Shown: positions 1-11,315, counted from the first letter of the stretch. The stretch is 64,000 bases of DNA from Spisula solida (GCA_947247005.1 OX365944.1:24651501-24715500), one strand, 5' to 3'. Translations and numbers: made by a program. Notes: generated by a model not told the origin, from the letters alone.

Positions 1-800
1 TCGAAGCGAGCTAAAAAATATTCATTTCTTATTTGAGCTGCATTGGTCCCTAATTTGTTCTCTATTGTTTTCTACTTGATGCTAGCTATTTACAGAATAA
101 GTTATTGAGCGAGCGTAGCGAGCTCGAAAAAATGCATTAATACGGTTATCTGAGCCACATGAAGCACAAACTTGTTCTCCACTTAAAGATAATTAATTAT
201 TGACCGATTGTGCGAGAGAAGCAAATTAGAAGAAAATTGCACTGTTTATCTGACTGATGCATATGACATAAACCCTTTATCTACCTTGTACCATTCACCG
301 AAAAAAATAGATAAACATGAAGCGAACGAAGCGAGCTAGAAAAAAAATACATATAGCATCTGACTGATGCATACTACACAAACCCTTTCTCTAGTTTATA
401 CTATTCACTGTTAAAAATAATGAGCGAGCGAAGCGATCAAGAAAAAATGCATTGCTTATCTGAACAGCATATCACAGGCTAGTTCTAAACTAGAAAATAT
501 TGAGTAATTGACTTACAAAGTTTATTTTATGAGCGAAGCGAGCTTGAAAAAAATACAAAATATATAAATTACACCCATAAAAGATGCAATGTTGATCTGA
601 ACAGCATGCTGGACAGAAGAAAACACAGTCTTAAGTCTAGCAACACAAGAGAGACACCTGTACATTTTCTTAGATAGTTACTGGGCGAGCGAAGCGAGCT
701 TGAAAAAAAATGCATTTGTTTATCTGAAAAGCATGCCCTAGACCCGTTCTAAGGTAGAAAAAGTAATTTTGCGAGCGAAGTGAGCTTGAAAAAATCCAAA
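1..800. repeat. Degenerate satellite with GCGAGCGAAGCGAGCT core
   Basis: A core close to gagcgagcgaagcgagctt followed by a run of A recurs about seven times (near 3, 108, 311, 421, 530, 684 and 771) at spacings of roughly 90-200 bp. Between cores, phrases such as 'tatctga..agcatg' and 'aaccctttctctag' also recur. This is an old, diverged tandem array. No coding frame survives across it; the short frame at 670-891 is chance. Confidence 0.7.
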
Positions 801-841
801 GTTTATAAATTTCACCCACAAAAAGGCTACTTTGGCGAAAA

Positions 842-879
842 ATGGGGGTGCGTTCGCACCCGACGCACCCCCCCCCCCT
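842..879. repeat. GC-rich hairpin with C-run
   Basis: GGGGGTGCGT is followed by ACGCACCCCC after a 9-base loop, and the right side extends into a longer homopolymer of C. It sits at the right edge of the degenerate satellite and may be a transposon end; no partner end was found. Confidence 0.45.
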
Positions 880-1130
880 AGTTACGGTCATGAATAGGTC
901 ATACAGTGACCGGAAATCACATATGCTTTGGCTTGCAATAAGTCTTACAAGTTGAGTTGTATAGTATCCAAATGTCTCATACAGTGATTAGGTATACAGG
1001 CTGTGTGCATTAGCTTGCTACATAGACAGCAAAGATAACATTAGATGAATACCAACCCAGTGATCATGCTGCATAGTTATAACATGAAACAGCAGAGTAC
1101 TAAAACATACGCGATAACACCATGTAATCC

Positions 1131-1399
1131 CACAGGTAACTGTATCATTAATTCAGAGTAAAAACAAATTAAAAAAAATATTATTTTGTAAAATTTATTT
1201 ATACCGTATACATTTTCGGGATAAAAGACCATTAAACAAAGAAGGGCAAATTCCGTTCTTTAAAATATTGCCCGTATTAGCGGGATGGTCGTATTTTCGG
1301 GGTGGTCGTAAGGTGGGGTTCTACTGTATTCATATAGAAATGTTACAAAAAAGATGTTTTAAATTGTCTTACTCTTAATCAATGATACAGTTACCTGTG
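1131..1399. mobile_element. MITE with 31-bp terminal inverted repeats (CACAGGTAACTG family)
   Basis: The left end CACAGGTAACTGTATCATT and the right end read as inverted copies over about 31 bp with two mismatches; the element is about 269 bp and has no coding capacity. Its interior carries a second signature near 1302-1327 (ggtggggttctactgta) like one end of a pogo/Tigger-type MITE, so this may be a nested or chimeric element. A further copy of the right terminal repeat lies at 63942-63972. Confidence 0.75.
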
Positions 1400-1504
1400 T
1401 GTATTCTTGTATATTAAGGTAATAATTAGTTATTTGCTTTGACTATATCTCTTAGATTTGCTTCGTGTATAAAAGGAAATAACTTCAAATGAATTTCAAA
1501 AGAA

Positions 1505-1925
1505 AAATTTCAATCGGGTTCTGGCTGCCAGTTGCCAGTTGCCAATTCGATTTTTCTGAGTTAAAATATTGTTTTGAGAAAAATTTGAATCGGGTGCTGG
1601 CTGCCAGTTGCCAGTTGCCAATTCGATTTAGTTTCTGAGTTAAAAAATTTGTTTGAGAAAAATTTGAATCGGCTGCTAGCTGCCAGTTGCCAGTTGCCAA
1701 TTCGTGTCCACTAGGAACATCGAATTGGCAGCTGGCTTCCAGTTCGCAGTTGCCAATTCGATCCTATATTAAAATTTGAATTGGCTGCTGGCTGCCAGTT
1801 CGCAGTTGCCGATTCGATAGAAAAATTCGAATTGTCAGCTAGGTTGTGAAGTTAGCTGCCATTTGCCAATTCCCGATTCAAAACTTTGAATCGGCTACTG
1901 GCAACTGGCAACTGGCTGCTAACTT
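1505..1925. repeat. Tandem/inverted minisatellite of TGGCAACTGGCAACTGGC type
   Basis: Blocks of gctgccagttgccagttgcc recur at about 1525, 1605, 1677, 1735 and 1790 with spacers 'aattcgat..aaaatttgaatcgg'. The last block (about 1885-1918) is in the opposite orientation, so the array can fold on itself. The 71-residue frame over it is repeat-derived. Confidence 0.75.
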
Positions 1926-1940
1926 CACGCACATATGTTT

Positions 1941-2459
1941 CATCTTTCCTTTGTTATATTTCCCACCCCGGGGCATATAACGTAAACTAAACGTAGCCAC
2001 ATAGTAAAAATAGATTTGCACAACAATTTTCACACCATTTCACACGTGACGATACCTGTCCAAATCCAACCTCGCCAGGACCATACCGAATGCGGATATG
2101 ATTGTCTCTACGTTTCCCATTGTTTCAAATTCATGAGTGTTATAACATTCTACGAGTTACTGCTATCCTCTGTTAATGCAACAGAAAAACGATATTTGCA
2201 GAGACAGGGGCACCATGCAACTCCAAAGCGATTTGATAGTGTAGAAGCCTGGTTATCCAATCCCCCTACACTTTCTAATGGTGGTTTACGCTCTGGACCC
2301 ATGTACATGTACAAAGATCAAGATATAAACATTTTAATAAATGTACAGTCCAGCCTTTGTAGATCAACACCCTTTGGATGTTACAAATATTGGTCATTGT
2401 TTCGAGGTTGTTACTGCACAGAGGTGAAATTTGTAGTAAAGAAAAACTTTGGACATATT
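1941..2459 (+). repeat. Left arm of a 5.4-kb inverted-repeat pair
   Basis: From catctttcct to ggacatatt this segment matches the complement of 6829-7374 at roughly 90 percent or better by eye, with two short indels (the right copy has extra bases such as 'gtagtgatctcc'). A frame at 2016-2474 runs through the arm, and a matching stretch of residues is encoded in the right arm, where a C-to-T change makes an in-frame TGA. I do not recognise the predicted peptide. The arm could be the terminal repeat of a large DNA element or one of two inverted copies of a short repeat. Confidence 0.75.
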
Positions 2460-2814
2460 TCATTGTTATATTAAGTGTGTTGCTATACAGAGGGCCGCTC
2501 TGGAGAGGTCGTAATGTAGACGCTCCGAAAATAGCTTTGATTTCTACTACCGTTCAAATCCTACAAAAAGTGTTCTGTTTATGAAGGCCCTAAAGGGACG
2601 GACTGTTATCAACCGAGGCAAACATATTAATAAATGACATGAGCTCTTCAATCTGTGCACATTGAATTGGATTTAAAAGGTCAATGGTGTTATGAATATC
2701 ACTTATACATACCGTTTCGCATTAATTGAAATAATTATATATTATTGAAGCTCTGGACCCAGGCCCCTGGATGGAGATACAATGCATCTTAATGTATGTA
2801 CAGTACAACCTATG
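2460..2814. other. Spacer inside inverted arms, nothing recognised
   Basis: No coding region or RNA gene seen. A short echo of the arm ('ctctggaccca') near 2752 suggests further decayed repeat material. Confidence 0.4.
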
Positions 2815-3422
2815 TACGAGGGGTGTTCGATATGTATTGTCACTGTCGGTTGCATTTTTCTATGAGGTCACTCTTATTTATACCAAATGATGCTTGTTGT
2901 TTCACGCACCAATAACTTCATATTTATAGTATTTTGATCGAAAATTCTTCCCAGAAATCAATGTTGATGGTCTATGGCTTACATACATGTATGATATGTC
3001 AAATTCCAATCAATAAAATTAATCGAAAATTGTCAATGAAAAATAGCATGCTTTTTTGACTAATTTTGACACCTATTTTCGCGACTTTGAAATGTTCTTA
3101 TTTTGTTCAAAATGGCAATCAAGTACAGCAAAACATGTTTTTATCGTGAAATTTAGATTATTTACGGTATGATAGTTGTGGAATAAGATTATTTCCCGAA
3201 AGGAAGTTTTAATCGACAGTTATTCACAAAAAGTCGCAGTGTCTATTACTAGCCCTTTGAAAAGACAACAGAAACAACGTTACGGTAATTAAATTGTATT
3301 GATTTTGTTCACGAAATATTGCGGAAATATTGATGGTTCCAGAAATGTAAAAAAAAATAAAGATATCAACGAAGTTTCTTATTTGTGACCCAAGTGACAA
3401 TACATATCGAACACCCCTCGTA
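2815..3422. mobile_element. Mariner-type MITE, TIR CGAGGGGTGTTCGATATG, TA target site
   Basis: The two ends are inverted copies of about 27 bp (left CGAGGGGTGTTCGATATGTA, right its complement ending at 3420) flanked by TA on both sides. TIRs beginning with a TACGAGGG-like sequence and TA duplications are typical of mariner/Tc1 elements. About 604 bp long; no transposase frame is present, so it is non-autonomous. Confidence 0.85.
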
Positions 3423-3529
3423 TACAACACCCTATAACCATTGAACATTTATGCGCGTATTATTCATTTTCAATTATCGTGTTGTCTTTGGGTTTGGATT
3501 CCATGCATGTTTTGAGCATGTTTCGAGCG

Positions 3530-3785
3530 GTGCGGTGGGTGCGGTTGCCGAGAGTAAGGCGCGGGCTTCGGGATCAAGAGGTCCTGGGCTCGATCCCAGT
3601 CTCACGGTGCCACTGTTTAATATTTTGATAAAAATCACCCACATGCTTCGCTCGAACAAGGTGTGAATTGGTACCTTTCAGGGCGGTGTCTGTACATGTT
3701 CGATATTCATGGCTGCACATCTACCATGAGAGAAATAGTCTTCCCCGGGAGAATCGAACGCAGGTTTCCATAGGTAGCCAAATTA
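3530..3785 (+). mobile_element. tRNA-derived SINE (family 2), plus strand
   Basis: A Pol III-like head (about 3540-3612) has an A-box-like 'ttgccgagagtaaggc' and a B box GGCTCGATCCC. The body (attggtacct, ggcggtgtctgtacatg, ttcgatattcatgg, aacgcaggtttccatagg) matches the minus-strand element at 26127-26392 in order and spacing, so this is a dispersed SINE family, not a tRNA gene. Confidence 0.7.
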
Positions 3786-4026
3786 CCTGGGGAAGTTAAA
3801 AGGGTGGCTGAACGGCTGAACTACTGGAAGCCGCCCTCGGAAATTATGAATCGGCTAAAATGACAGACCTAGATGTAACCACATCCTAATTAGGGGGCGC
3901 ACACACTTCCTGTTATCCCTATAATTGATTATTGGGATTTACTCAATAATATAAACTCAACTAATATATAATTGCATTAACATACATTACCTAGAAATAT
4001 TAGGTTTTTAGCTGTGTGAAGTTGGC
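3786..4026. other. Spacer, no gene
   Basis: AT-rich sequence between the SINE and the satellite. Weak tRNA-like complementarity on the minus strand around 3735-3845 is noted but not convincing. Confidence 0.4.
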
Positions 4027-4935
4027 TCAACATACGACATACGACATTCAAAAAACCCAATGTCGTGCAGCTCGACATACGACATTGAACAACATTAAAA
4101 AAATCATCAGAAATAGAAGGTCGTGTAGCTCGACATACGACATTGGACGACATTCTAAAAATCATCAGAGATCGAATGTCGTGCAGCTCGACATACGACA
4201 TTGGACGACATTCAAAAAAATCATCAGAAATCGAATGTCGTGTAGCTCGACATACAACATTGGACGACATTCTAAAAATCATCAGAGATCGAATGTCGTG
4301 CAGCTCGACATACGACATTGAACAACATTAAAAAATCATCAGAAATCGAATGTCGTGTAGCTCGACATACGACATTGGACGACATTCTAAAAATCATCAG
4401 AGATCGAATGTCGTGCAGCTCGACATACGACATTGAACAACATTAAAAAAATCATCAGAAATCGAATGTCGTGTAGCTCGACATACGACATTGGACGACA
4501 TTCTAAAAATTATCAGAGATCGAATGTCGTGCAGCTCGACATACGACATTGAACAACATTCAAAAAATCATCAGAAATCGAATGTCGTGTAGCTCGACAT
4601 ACGACATTGGACGACATTCTAAAAATCATCAGAGATCGAATGTCGTGTAGCTCGACATACGACATTGGACGACATTCTAAAAATCATCAGAAATCGAATG
4701 TCGTGTAGCTCGACATACGACATTGGACGACATTCTAAAAATCATCAGAGATCGAATGTCGTACAGCTCGACATACGACAATGGACGACATTCAAAAATC
4801 ATCAGAAATCGAATGTCGTGCAGCTCGACATACGACATTATACGACATTCAAATAAATCATCAGAAATAGAATGTCGTACAGCTCGACATATGACATTGG
4901 ACCACATTCAAACAATTGTCAGAAATCGAATGTCG
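4027..4935. repeat. 58-bp satellite with an internal ATGTCGT...ACGACAT palindrome
   Basis: About 15 head-to-tail units of 58-59 bp (gaatgtcgtgtagctcgaca, then tacgacattggacgacattc, then aaaaatcatcagagatc). Two unit types, 'gaacaacattaaaaaaatc..aaatc' and 'ggacgacattctaaaaatc..gagatc', alternate through much of the array, which implies a two-unit (about 117 bp) higher-order repeat. Each unit contains the inverted pair ATGTCGT / ACGACAT and can form a hairpin. Open frames of 60-113 residues over it on both strands are artefacts. Confidence 0.9.
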
Positions 4936-5027
4936 AATATAAAGAAAAGAGATTATATATTTTGAATGAACATGTATAATGGACATGCATGCACATGTTT
5001 TATTTAGCAAAATTGAAAAATAACCAC

Positions 5028-5110
5028 AATTGGTGGGATTCGACCGAAACAAAAAGGTCAATTTAGAATCATAAGCAGTAGCTCCACCAACTGCGCTAAG
5101 GAGGCCGATA
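5028..5110 (-). mobile_element. tRNA-like SINE head, minus strand
   Basis: On the minus strand the order is A-box-like 'tagcgcagttggtgg', then B-box-like 'cggtcgaatccc', with about 50 bp between. Stems are too degraded for a working tRNA. Body and tail were not delimited. Confidence 0.5.
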
Positions 5111-6660
5111 CATAAGTAACCAATTCGAATATGTGTTTGTATTCTGATTAGTGAAAATGCATCCCCTTTACCTGGATTATGTCATTATTTAAAGAACAGC
5201 TACGCCCGAAAGTTTGTGGTTTATCTACACTGAGTGGCATTGAAAATGCAACATTTACACTTATAATAGTATAGCTTATATGCATGCATGTGTTTATTTA
5301 CCCATAGCCCTGCCAATACGTGTTTAATTTTGCTGAAATGTTCAACATTTGTAGCTATGATATGTGGCATGACAACTAAATTTATTTCATTACAATCTGA
5401 TAAGGCCCTATACAACCAAAATAAAACAATGATGACATAAACAAAAGCACATTTGATGCCGTGCGTCCTTAAATGCGTTTTTCAGAATGCGTACTTATTT
5501 TTTCGGATAAAGTCCGTTCTTATCATGGAGACAATAATAATATAAAGCAAAACAAAAACACATATAAAGCACAATTTAGATTTAGAAAAGTTGAATTTTA
5601 TTCACTCAATCTATATCCAGAATTACTTCCCTTTGACTGTAAAATGTGTAGTAATTTTCGGCAATCTGACTTAAGTACTTGATCTTCCTTACCGGTAGCC
5701 TTATGCGTAGCGGGTTTCAGGATATGATTTTAATCAGATTGTAACTTCCGGTAAACTGGAAACTTTGCTATTAAAAGCGTTTTTAAAACTTAAAGACCAC
5801 TATGTTGCTGAGTGTTAAACAGTCTTATTTTGTGTTTGTTTTAACTTGTCGATAAATTGCCAATACCCAATTGACCATACATAAAAATAATTAGCATCAA
5901 CCTATCAATTCCTCGCATATTTTTTTCGTTTGTTTCCGTTTCCTGGTTCAATGCACCACTGTAGTGAATTTAGATGGTAAGAACATTGAGTTACAATCCA
6001 TGGGTAGTCAATAACACGCACACAAAATATCAATATATAAGAAGTTATCTTGATTTTCATTAGTGTTGCGTTTTCAAAGCCTCTCAGCGTATATATGCAG
6101 TCGTGTTTGTGATGATGTGAATTATTCAGTAAATTTTCTGAGAATTTCATGTCATTCCGTTCCAAGCAGGATTCGGTTTCTATTACTTATTCGGCAACAT
6201 GACCGCTGATCTCACGCCTCGGACAATTCTTTGATTGTCCTGACAAAAACTGTACTGTGTACAACCTTTGTGAGCAGATAATTTTTATGAAAAAAACTTG
6301 TACTGTATTTATATAACATAATTATATATATACTGGTATCCACTTGATTTGAACTGCTGCTTTGGAGAATGCGGAACTCATCATATTTGCAACAAAACAT
6401 CAAGTCAAGGATTTTCTGACTGCAAATTACCATTTGACGGAACAATTGTTCATGAATCATCATTTGTGAACAATTTATGTGCCTTCTTTGTTAACACTAT
6501 AAGCATTGGACAAACAAGCTAATGTAGTAACCAAATCTTGCTGTTTCCATCTGTGTAATATCGGCCGGATTAGGCAAATCACTTGTGAATTCTCTTTTTA
6601 TCCATCGACAGCACTACGCAAATGTTTTGTTATGTGGTGCCAACAGGAAAGTAGTGGACA
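5111..6660. other. Unassigned AT-rich sequence inside the inverted arms
   Basis: Frames of 60-86 residues on both strands show no family resemblance and no splice context that I could chain. No RNA gene seen. Confidence 0.4.
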
Positions 6661-6667
6661 ACATGCA

Positions 6668-6835
6668 CTTTCAATGCATTCACTGCACTTTCTTCCAGTG
6701 CTGTACAGAGTCAGTATCAGACACGAGCTTGCTCCTGTTTACATTAATGGGTTGATTAGTGAATACCACCAAACAAGATCTCTGAGATCAGATTCACAAA
6801 TTATTGAACATTCAACGTACAAAAACCAATATGTC
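6668..6835 (+). pseudogene. Decayed LINE 3'-end (reverse transcriptase C-terminal region)
   Basis: One frame contains 'LHFLPVLYRV' followed by 'LAPVYINGLISEYH' and 'TRSLRSDS'. This is the pattern seen at the end of many CR1/L2/Jockey-like ORF2 proteins (LHWLPV.YR, LAP.YL..L, RSLRS). Part of the segment between the first two blocks is missing. No upstream RT motifs are visible, so it is a short relic directly abutting the right inverted arm. Confidence 0.55.
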
Positions 6836-7374
6836 CAAAGTTTTTCTTTACTATAAATTTCACCTCTGTGCAGTAACAACCTCGAAACAATGACCAATAT
6901 TTGTAACATCCAAAGGGTATTGATCTACAAAGGCTGGACTGTACATTTATTAAAATGTTTGTATCTTGATCTTTGTACATGTACATGGGTCCAGAGCGTA
7001 AACCACCATTAGATAGTGTAAGGGGATTGGATAACCAGGCTTTTACACTATCAAATCGCTTTGGAGTTGCATGGTGCCCCTGTCTCTGCAAATATCATTT
7101 TTCTGTTGTTGAAGCTTGTGTTGCATTAACAGATGATAGCGGTAACTCGTACAATTTTATAAGACTCCTGAATTTGACACAATGGGAAACGTAGAGACAA
7201 TCTTATCCGCACTCGGTATGGGGAGATCACTACGTCCTGGCAAGGTTGGATTTGGACAGGTATCGTCACGTGTGAAATGGTGTGAAAATTGTTGTGTAAA
7301 TCTATTTTTATTAGGTGGCTACGTTTAGTTTACGTTATATGCCCCGGGGTGGGAAATATTACAAAGGAAAGATG
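6829..7374 (-). repeat. Right arm of the 5.4-kb inverted-repeat pair
   Basis: Complement of 1941-2459 with the same order of landmarks (CCCCGGGG, gtttagtttacgttat, 'tcacacgtgacgatacctg', 'agacaggggcaccatgc'). It has a few extra bases relative to the left arm and a premature stop in the shared frame. No clear target-site duplication was found outside the arms. Confidence 0.75.
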
Positions 7375-8164
7375 ATAACATAACCTTATCAGTTCTAATT
7401 TATGAAATATCTAATTCAATTTATACCCAAGTCTAACGAAATTTTGACAATATAGTATTTAATTCAGGCGTAATCGTTTCATCAAAATTCATCACATACT
7501 TTGCAATGTTCGAATTGTCTGACATACATATTTATCAATACATTCGCGAAATGAAATCCACGTTGTGTCACTTAGCAGTGGTATATAAAGTGTATGTTTC
7601 GTAATGGGTCATCCAAATTTCAAGCGTTTGGCGTAGTCTGTTTTGCTTGGCTTGCTCTGTGGTTGTTTCCCTACACCCCTTCTTCCCTCTTAGATAAGAA
7701 GGGGTGGCCATGGAGCTCGTCTTTGTCTCAGCAGCATCGCCTTACGTTTTTATTTCTGTTTGTCTCTTGTTAGAGACAAACAAGCCCCCTTGACGCGTGT
7801 ATGTGGTCGCACGGTCATGCTACGCTCACTGTCCGATCCCCTTAAAATGTTTACTTCTAAGTCGTTCTTGTTGTGTGTCCTTATAAGTATAAACGTGACA
7901 TTTTATATTTTTAATAATTACTTATTTATCTAAATGCAGAAGAAACTACGAAAAGTCTAAAAGTCACCTTATAAAAATTCGACATACTATAAAATCATTT
8001 AATTTCAATGGAACTTAAGTTTGTGGTTTTGGTAAAAAATACAATTTCGTGGGGGACTTAATTTATTATATGCTTATCCATGCCTGTTAACTTCCAAAAA
8101 AACAGTATTCTACTAAACTTAAATGCACTGTTTAAATACTGTCACTTTTGTGCAATAATGGCGC
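7375..8164. other. Intergenic; two strong small hairpins
   Basis: No gene recognised. Two stem-loops stand out: CACCCCTTCTT...AAGAAGGGGTG (about 7672-7705) and GTTTGTCTC-TTGTTA-GAGACAAAC (about 7758-7781). The rest is AT-rich with no repeat unit that I could place. Confidence 0.45.
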
Positions 8165-8458
8165 GGTAGGTAGGTAGGTAGGTAGGTAGGTAGGTAGGTA
8201 GGTAGGTAGGTAGGTAGGTAGGTAGGTAGGTAGGTAGGTAGGTAGGTAGGTAGGTAGGTAGGTAGGTAGGTAGGTAGGTAGGTAGGTAGGTAGGTAGGTA
8301 GGTAGGTAGGTAGGTAGGTAGGTAGGTAGGTAGGTAGGTAGGTAGGTAGGTAGGTAGGTAGGTAGGTAGGTAGGTAGGTAGGTAGGTAGGTAGGTAGGTA
8401 GGTAGGTAGGTAGGTAGGTAGGTAGGTAGGTAGGTAGGTAGGTAGGTAGGTAGGTAGG
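8165..8458. repeat. (TAGG)n microsatellite, about 73 copies
   Basis: Essentially perfect TAGG/CCTA tandem over about 293 bp. The period is 4, so the minus-strand frame reads as a Tyr-Leu-Pro-Thr repeat with no stop; that 120-residue frame is not a gene. Confidence 0.98.
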
Positions 8459-10100
8459 AGCTGCGACTAACGACCGAGACAAACGAGTAAACATCTACGA
8501 GCTATGAGTTGCGACTAACGACCTACGTGCTGCGACTAACGAGTAAACATCTTCAATCTAAGAACAACTGCGAATAACGCGCTAAGAACTACGACCAACG
8601 ACCTATGAGCTGCGACTAACGACCGAGACAAACGAGTAAACATCTACGAGCTAAGAGTTGCGACCAACGACATAAGAGCTGCGACCATCGACATACGACC
8701 TGTGACATACGACAAACGAGCAACGACCTACGAGTAAACATCTACAAGCTAAGAGATGCGACCAACGACCTAAGCGTTGCGACCAGCGATCTATGAGCTG
8801 CGACCAATGACCTACGAGCTACGACCATCGAGTAAACATCTACAAGCTAAGAGTTGCGACCAATGATCTAAGAGCTACGACCATCGACCTACGAGCTGCG
8901 ACTTACGACCTACGAGTTGTGACCTACGAGTAAACATCTACGAGCTTAGCACTGCGACCAAATACCTTAAAGCTGCGACCAACGACCTACGAGCTGCGAC
9001 TTACGACCTACAAGCTGCGACCTACGACTAAAAATCTACGAGCTAACAGCTGCGACCAAAGACATACGTGCTACGTCCAACGACCTATAAGTTGGGACCA
9101 ACGGATAAACACCTATGAGCTAAGAGCTGTGACCAACGAGCTGCGATCAATCACCTACGAGTTGCGACCAACGACCTACGAGTTGTGACCTACGAGTAAA
9201 GCGTCATGAGAGCTGCGACCAACAAGCTAAGAGCTGCGAGCAAGGACCTAAGAGCTGCGAGCAAGGACCTATGAGCTGCGACTAACGACCAAGCCAAACG
9301 AGTAAACATTCACGACCTAAAAGTTGCGACCAACGAGTAAATATCTACGAGCTACGAGTTGCGACCAACGACCTAAAAGCCGCGACCAACGACCTACGAG
9401 CTGCGACTTACGACCTACGAGCTGCGAGCAGCGAGTAAACATCTACGAGCTAAGAGCTGCGACAAACCACCTAAGCGTTGCGACCAGGACCTATGAGCTG
9501 CGACCAATGACCTACGAGCTGCGACCATCGAGTAAACATCTTCAAGTTCAGAGCTGCGACCAACGACCTATGAGCTGCGACGAACGACCTACGAGCTGCG
9601 ACCAACGTCCTTCGAGCTGCGACTAACGACCTTCGAGGTGCGACCAACGACCTTCGAGCTGCGACTAACGACCTTCAAGCTGCGACCAACGCCCTACGAC
9701 TATCAACCTACGAGCTGCGACCAACGAGCTAAGACCTGCGACCTACGACCTACGGGCTGCGACCAACGATGTAAGAGCTACTACCAACCACTCACGTGCT
9801 TCGACCAACGACCTACGAGCTGCGACCAACGAGTAAATATCTTCGAGCTAAGAGCTGTGACCAACGACCTACGAGCTTCGACCAACGACCTACGTATATA
9901 CGAGCTGCGACTAACGACCTACGTGCTGCGACCAACAAGAAAACATGTACGAGCTAAGACCGGCGACCAAAGACCTATGAGCTGCGACCAACGACCAACG
10001 GCCTACGAGCTGCGACTAACGAGCAACGAGCTTATAGTTATGTTTTCATTTCAAATAAAAATGAGTAAACATCTGACCGTCGATGTACGACCTACTAGTC
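8459..10100. repeat. 1.6-kb degenerate minisatellite (gagctgcgaccaacgaccta)
   Basis: A unit near 20-21 bp (acgagctgcgaccaacgacct) is repeated dozens of times with substitutions. A longer unit containing 'gagtaaacatctacgagct' recurs about every 80-130 bp, giving a higher-order layer. It begins exactly where the TAGG tract ends and shares 'gtaggt/acctac' with it. The 100- and 196-residue frames (Arg-Pro-Thr-Ser-Cys-Asp repeats) are translations of the repeat. Confidence 0.92.
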
Positions 10101-10996
10101 TGTGCCAACTTCACAGACCTATCACCCATTCATTTTACCGTTCCACACATACATGCAGGGTGTTTCATATATTCGTCCCCATTACGACCCGCTGCAGTAT
10201 GCGCCGTACATCTGGGTATTGCGAGTAAATGAGCAAGACAGTCATATTGTTGTCAAATACTTCGTACACAAACTATATACTCGGTAAATTAAAAACCAAT
10301 AATCTGTACAGTTACTTGTAACTGTTTTAGTAATTCATTTTTTACTTCCGTCATTTCACTGAAATTTGGACTAAATATACGTTGGCTCATCACAAAAATA
10401 ATGCTCAATTCAAAAACAATTCTACCTTGGTAATAAAATCATTCCAAACACATTCTCAGCATCACCATGAACACTTGAGATTGAGTTTGATGTCTACGAT
10501 GGCCATGAAAATATCTGAAGATGCTTAAAACCTTTTAAGATGCGTGAAGGAATCAGTCGTTTGTAAAAAAATATCGTGGCTGAACTTACATTAATTCCTA
10601 GTTCAATACCGCGACAAGTACTGATATTACTCAAATTGACGTGCAGTATCCGGTGTACGTTGTAACGCACTGCAACTGAATGCCAAGGGAAAATGCTTGC
10701 TCTTTTCTGACATTTTCTTATACCAATGGAAATCTAATATTTCAAAGTTGTATTCAATGTACAACACGACCGTGTTGCTATCAGTGTCAACTGTGATTCT
10801 TGTAAAAACATGTTTTCGCTAAATGTAAAAAATGACGCCCATGTTGAATTTGTTTCCCGAAGTTCAGTTACATAGCTTATATAATACTTGGCACGACCTA
10901 ATGAATTTATATTGGAACAATCTAATGTCCTAAATTATGCTACATTCTTATGTGTCTATGTCACATAACGTCTACATATATACTAGTATATGTATA
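10101..10996. other. Intergenic, nothing recognised
   Basis: AT-rich, no supported gene, repeat or RNA. Confidence 0.4.
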
Positions 10997-11315
10997 ATGC
11001 ACCAGTCAATATTTTGCCCGCCGGGGGGGGGGGGGCGACCCAGGAGGAATTAGACATGTTTTTATGTCTAAATCCCCACTCAGGAGACAATGCTAACTGT
11101 CCTAATCCCCACCGTGGGACATAGTTTTTCATCCGGGTACTTTAATAAAAACACAAATAAAAGTTTCACTGTCGACTTTCACGGTGTCGAAATTCCCCGG
11201 GACTCGGAGTCGATAAGGTCGTCTAATTCCCGCCTGTCGGGAAGATTCGTCTGTCTAATTCCCGCTGTATCCCCCCCCCCCCCCCGGTGGGCATAATAAT
11301 TATTGACTGGTGCAT
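10997..11315. mobile_element. MITE with TIR TATGCACCAGTCAATA and homopolymer G/C shoulders
   Basis: Left 'atgcaccagtcaata..gcccgcc' plus a G-run and right C-run plus 'ggtgggcat..tattgactggtgcat' are inverted copies; TA/TAA-like bases flank them. The 319-bp interior contains two similar phrases 'aatccccact' and 'aattcccg'. A solitary end of the same family (tatgcaccagtcagtt) occurs at about 52199. Confidence 0.8.

Noticed and set aside
2016..2474. 152-residue frame as a host gene
   Set aside because: Entirely within the inverted arm and repeated, with a stop, in the other arm; no recognised domain. Kept only as part of the repeat description.
3224..3448. Transposase remnant in the mariner-type MITE
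   Set aside because: The frame has no DD(E/D) context or helix-turn-helix signature that I can see; the element appears non-autonomous.
3540..3612. tRNA-Ser/Leu-like gene
   Set aside because: Only the A- and B-box-like words hold; the attached body is repeated at 26127-26392.
8132..8494. 120-residue minus-strand frame rich in YLPT
   Set aside because: Pure translation of the (TAGG)n microsatellite; no start, splice or composition evidence for a gene.
9324..10228. Frames of 100 and 196 residues with RPTSCDQ repeats
   Set aside because: Follow the period of the 20-21 bp minisatellite, which is a multiple of three in places; no conservation outside the repeat.
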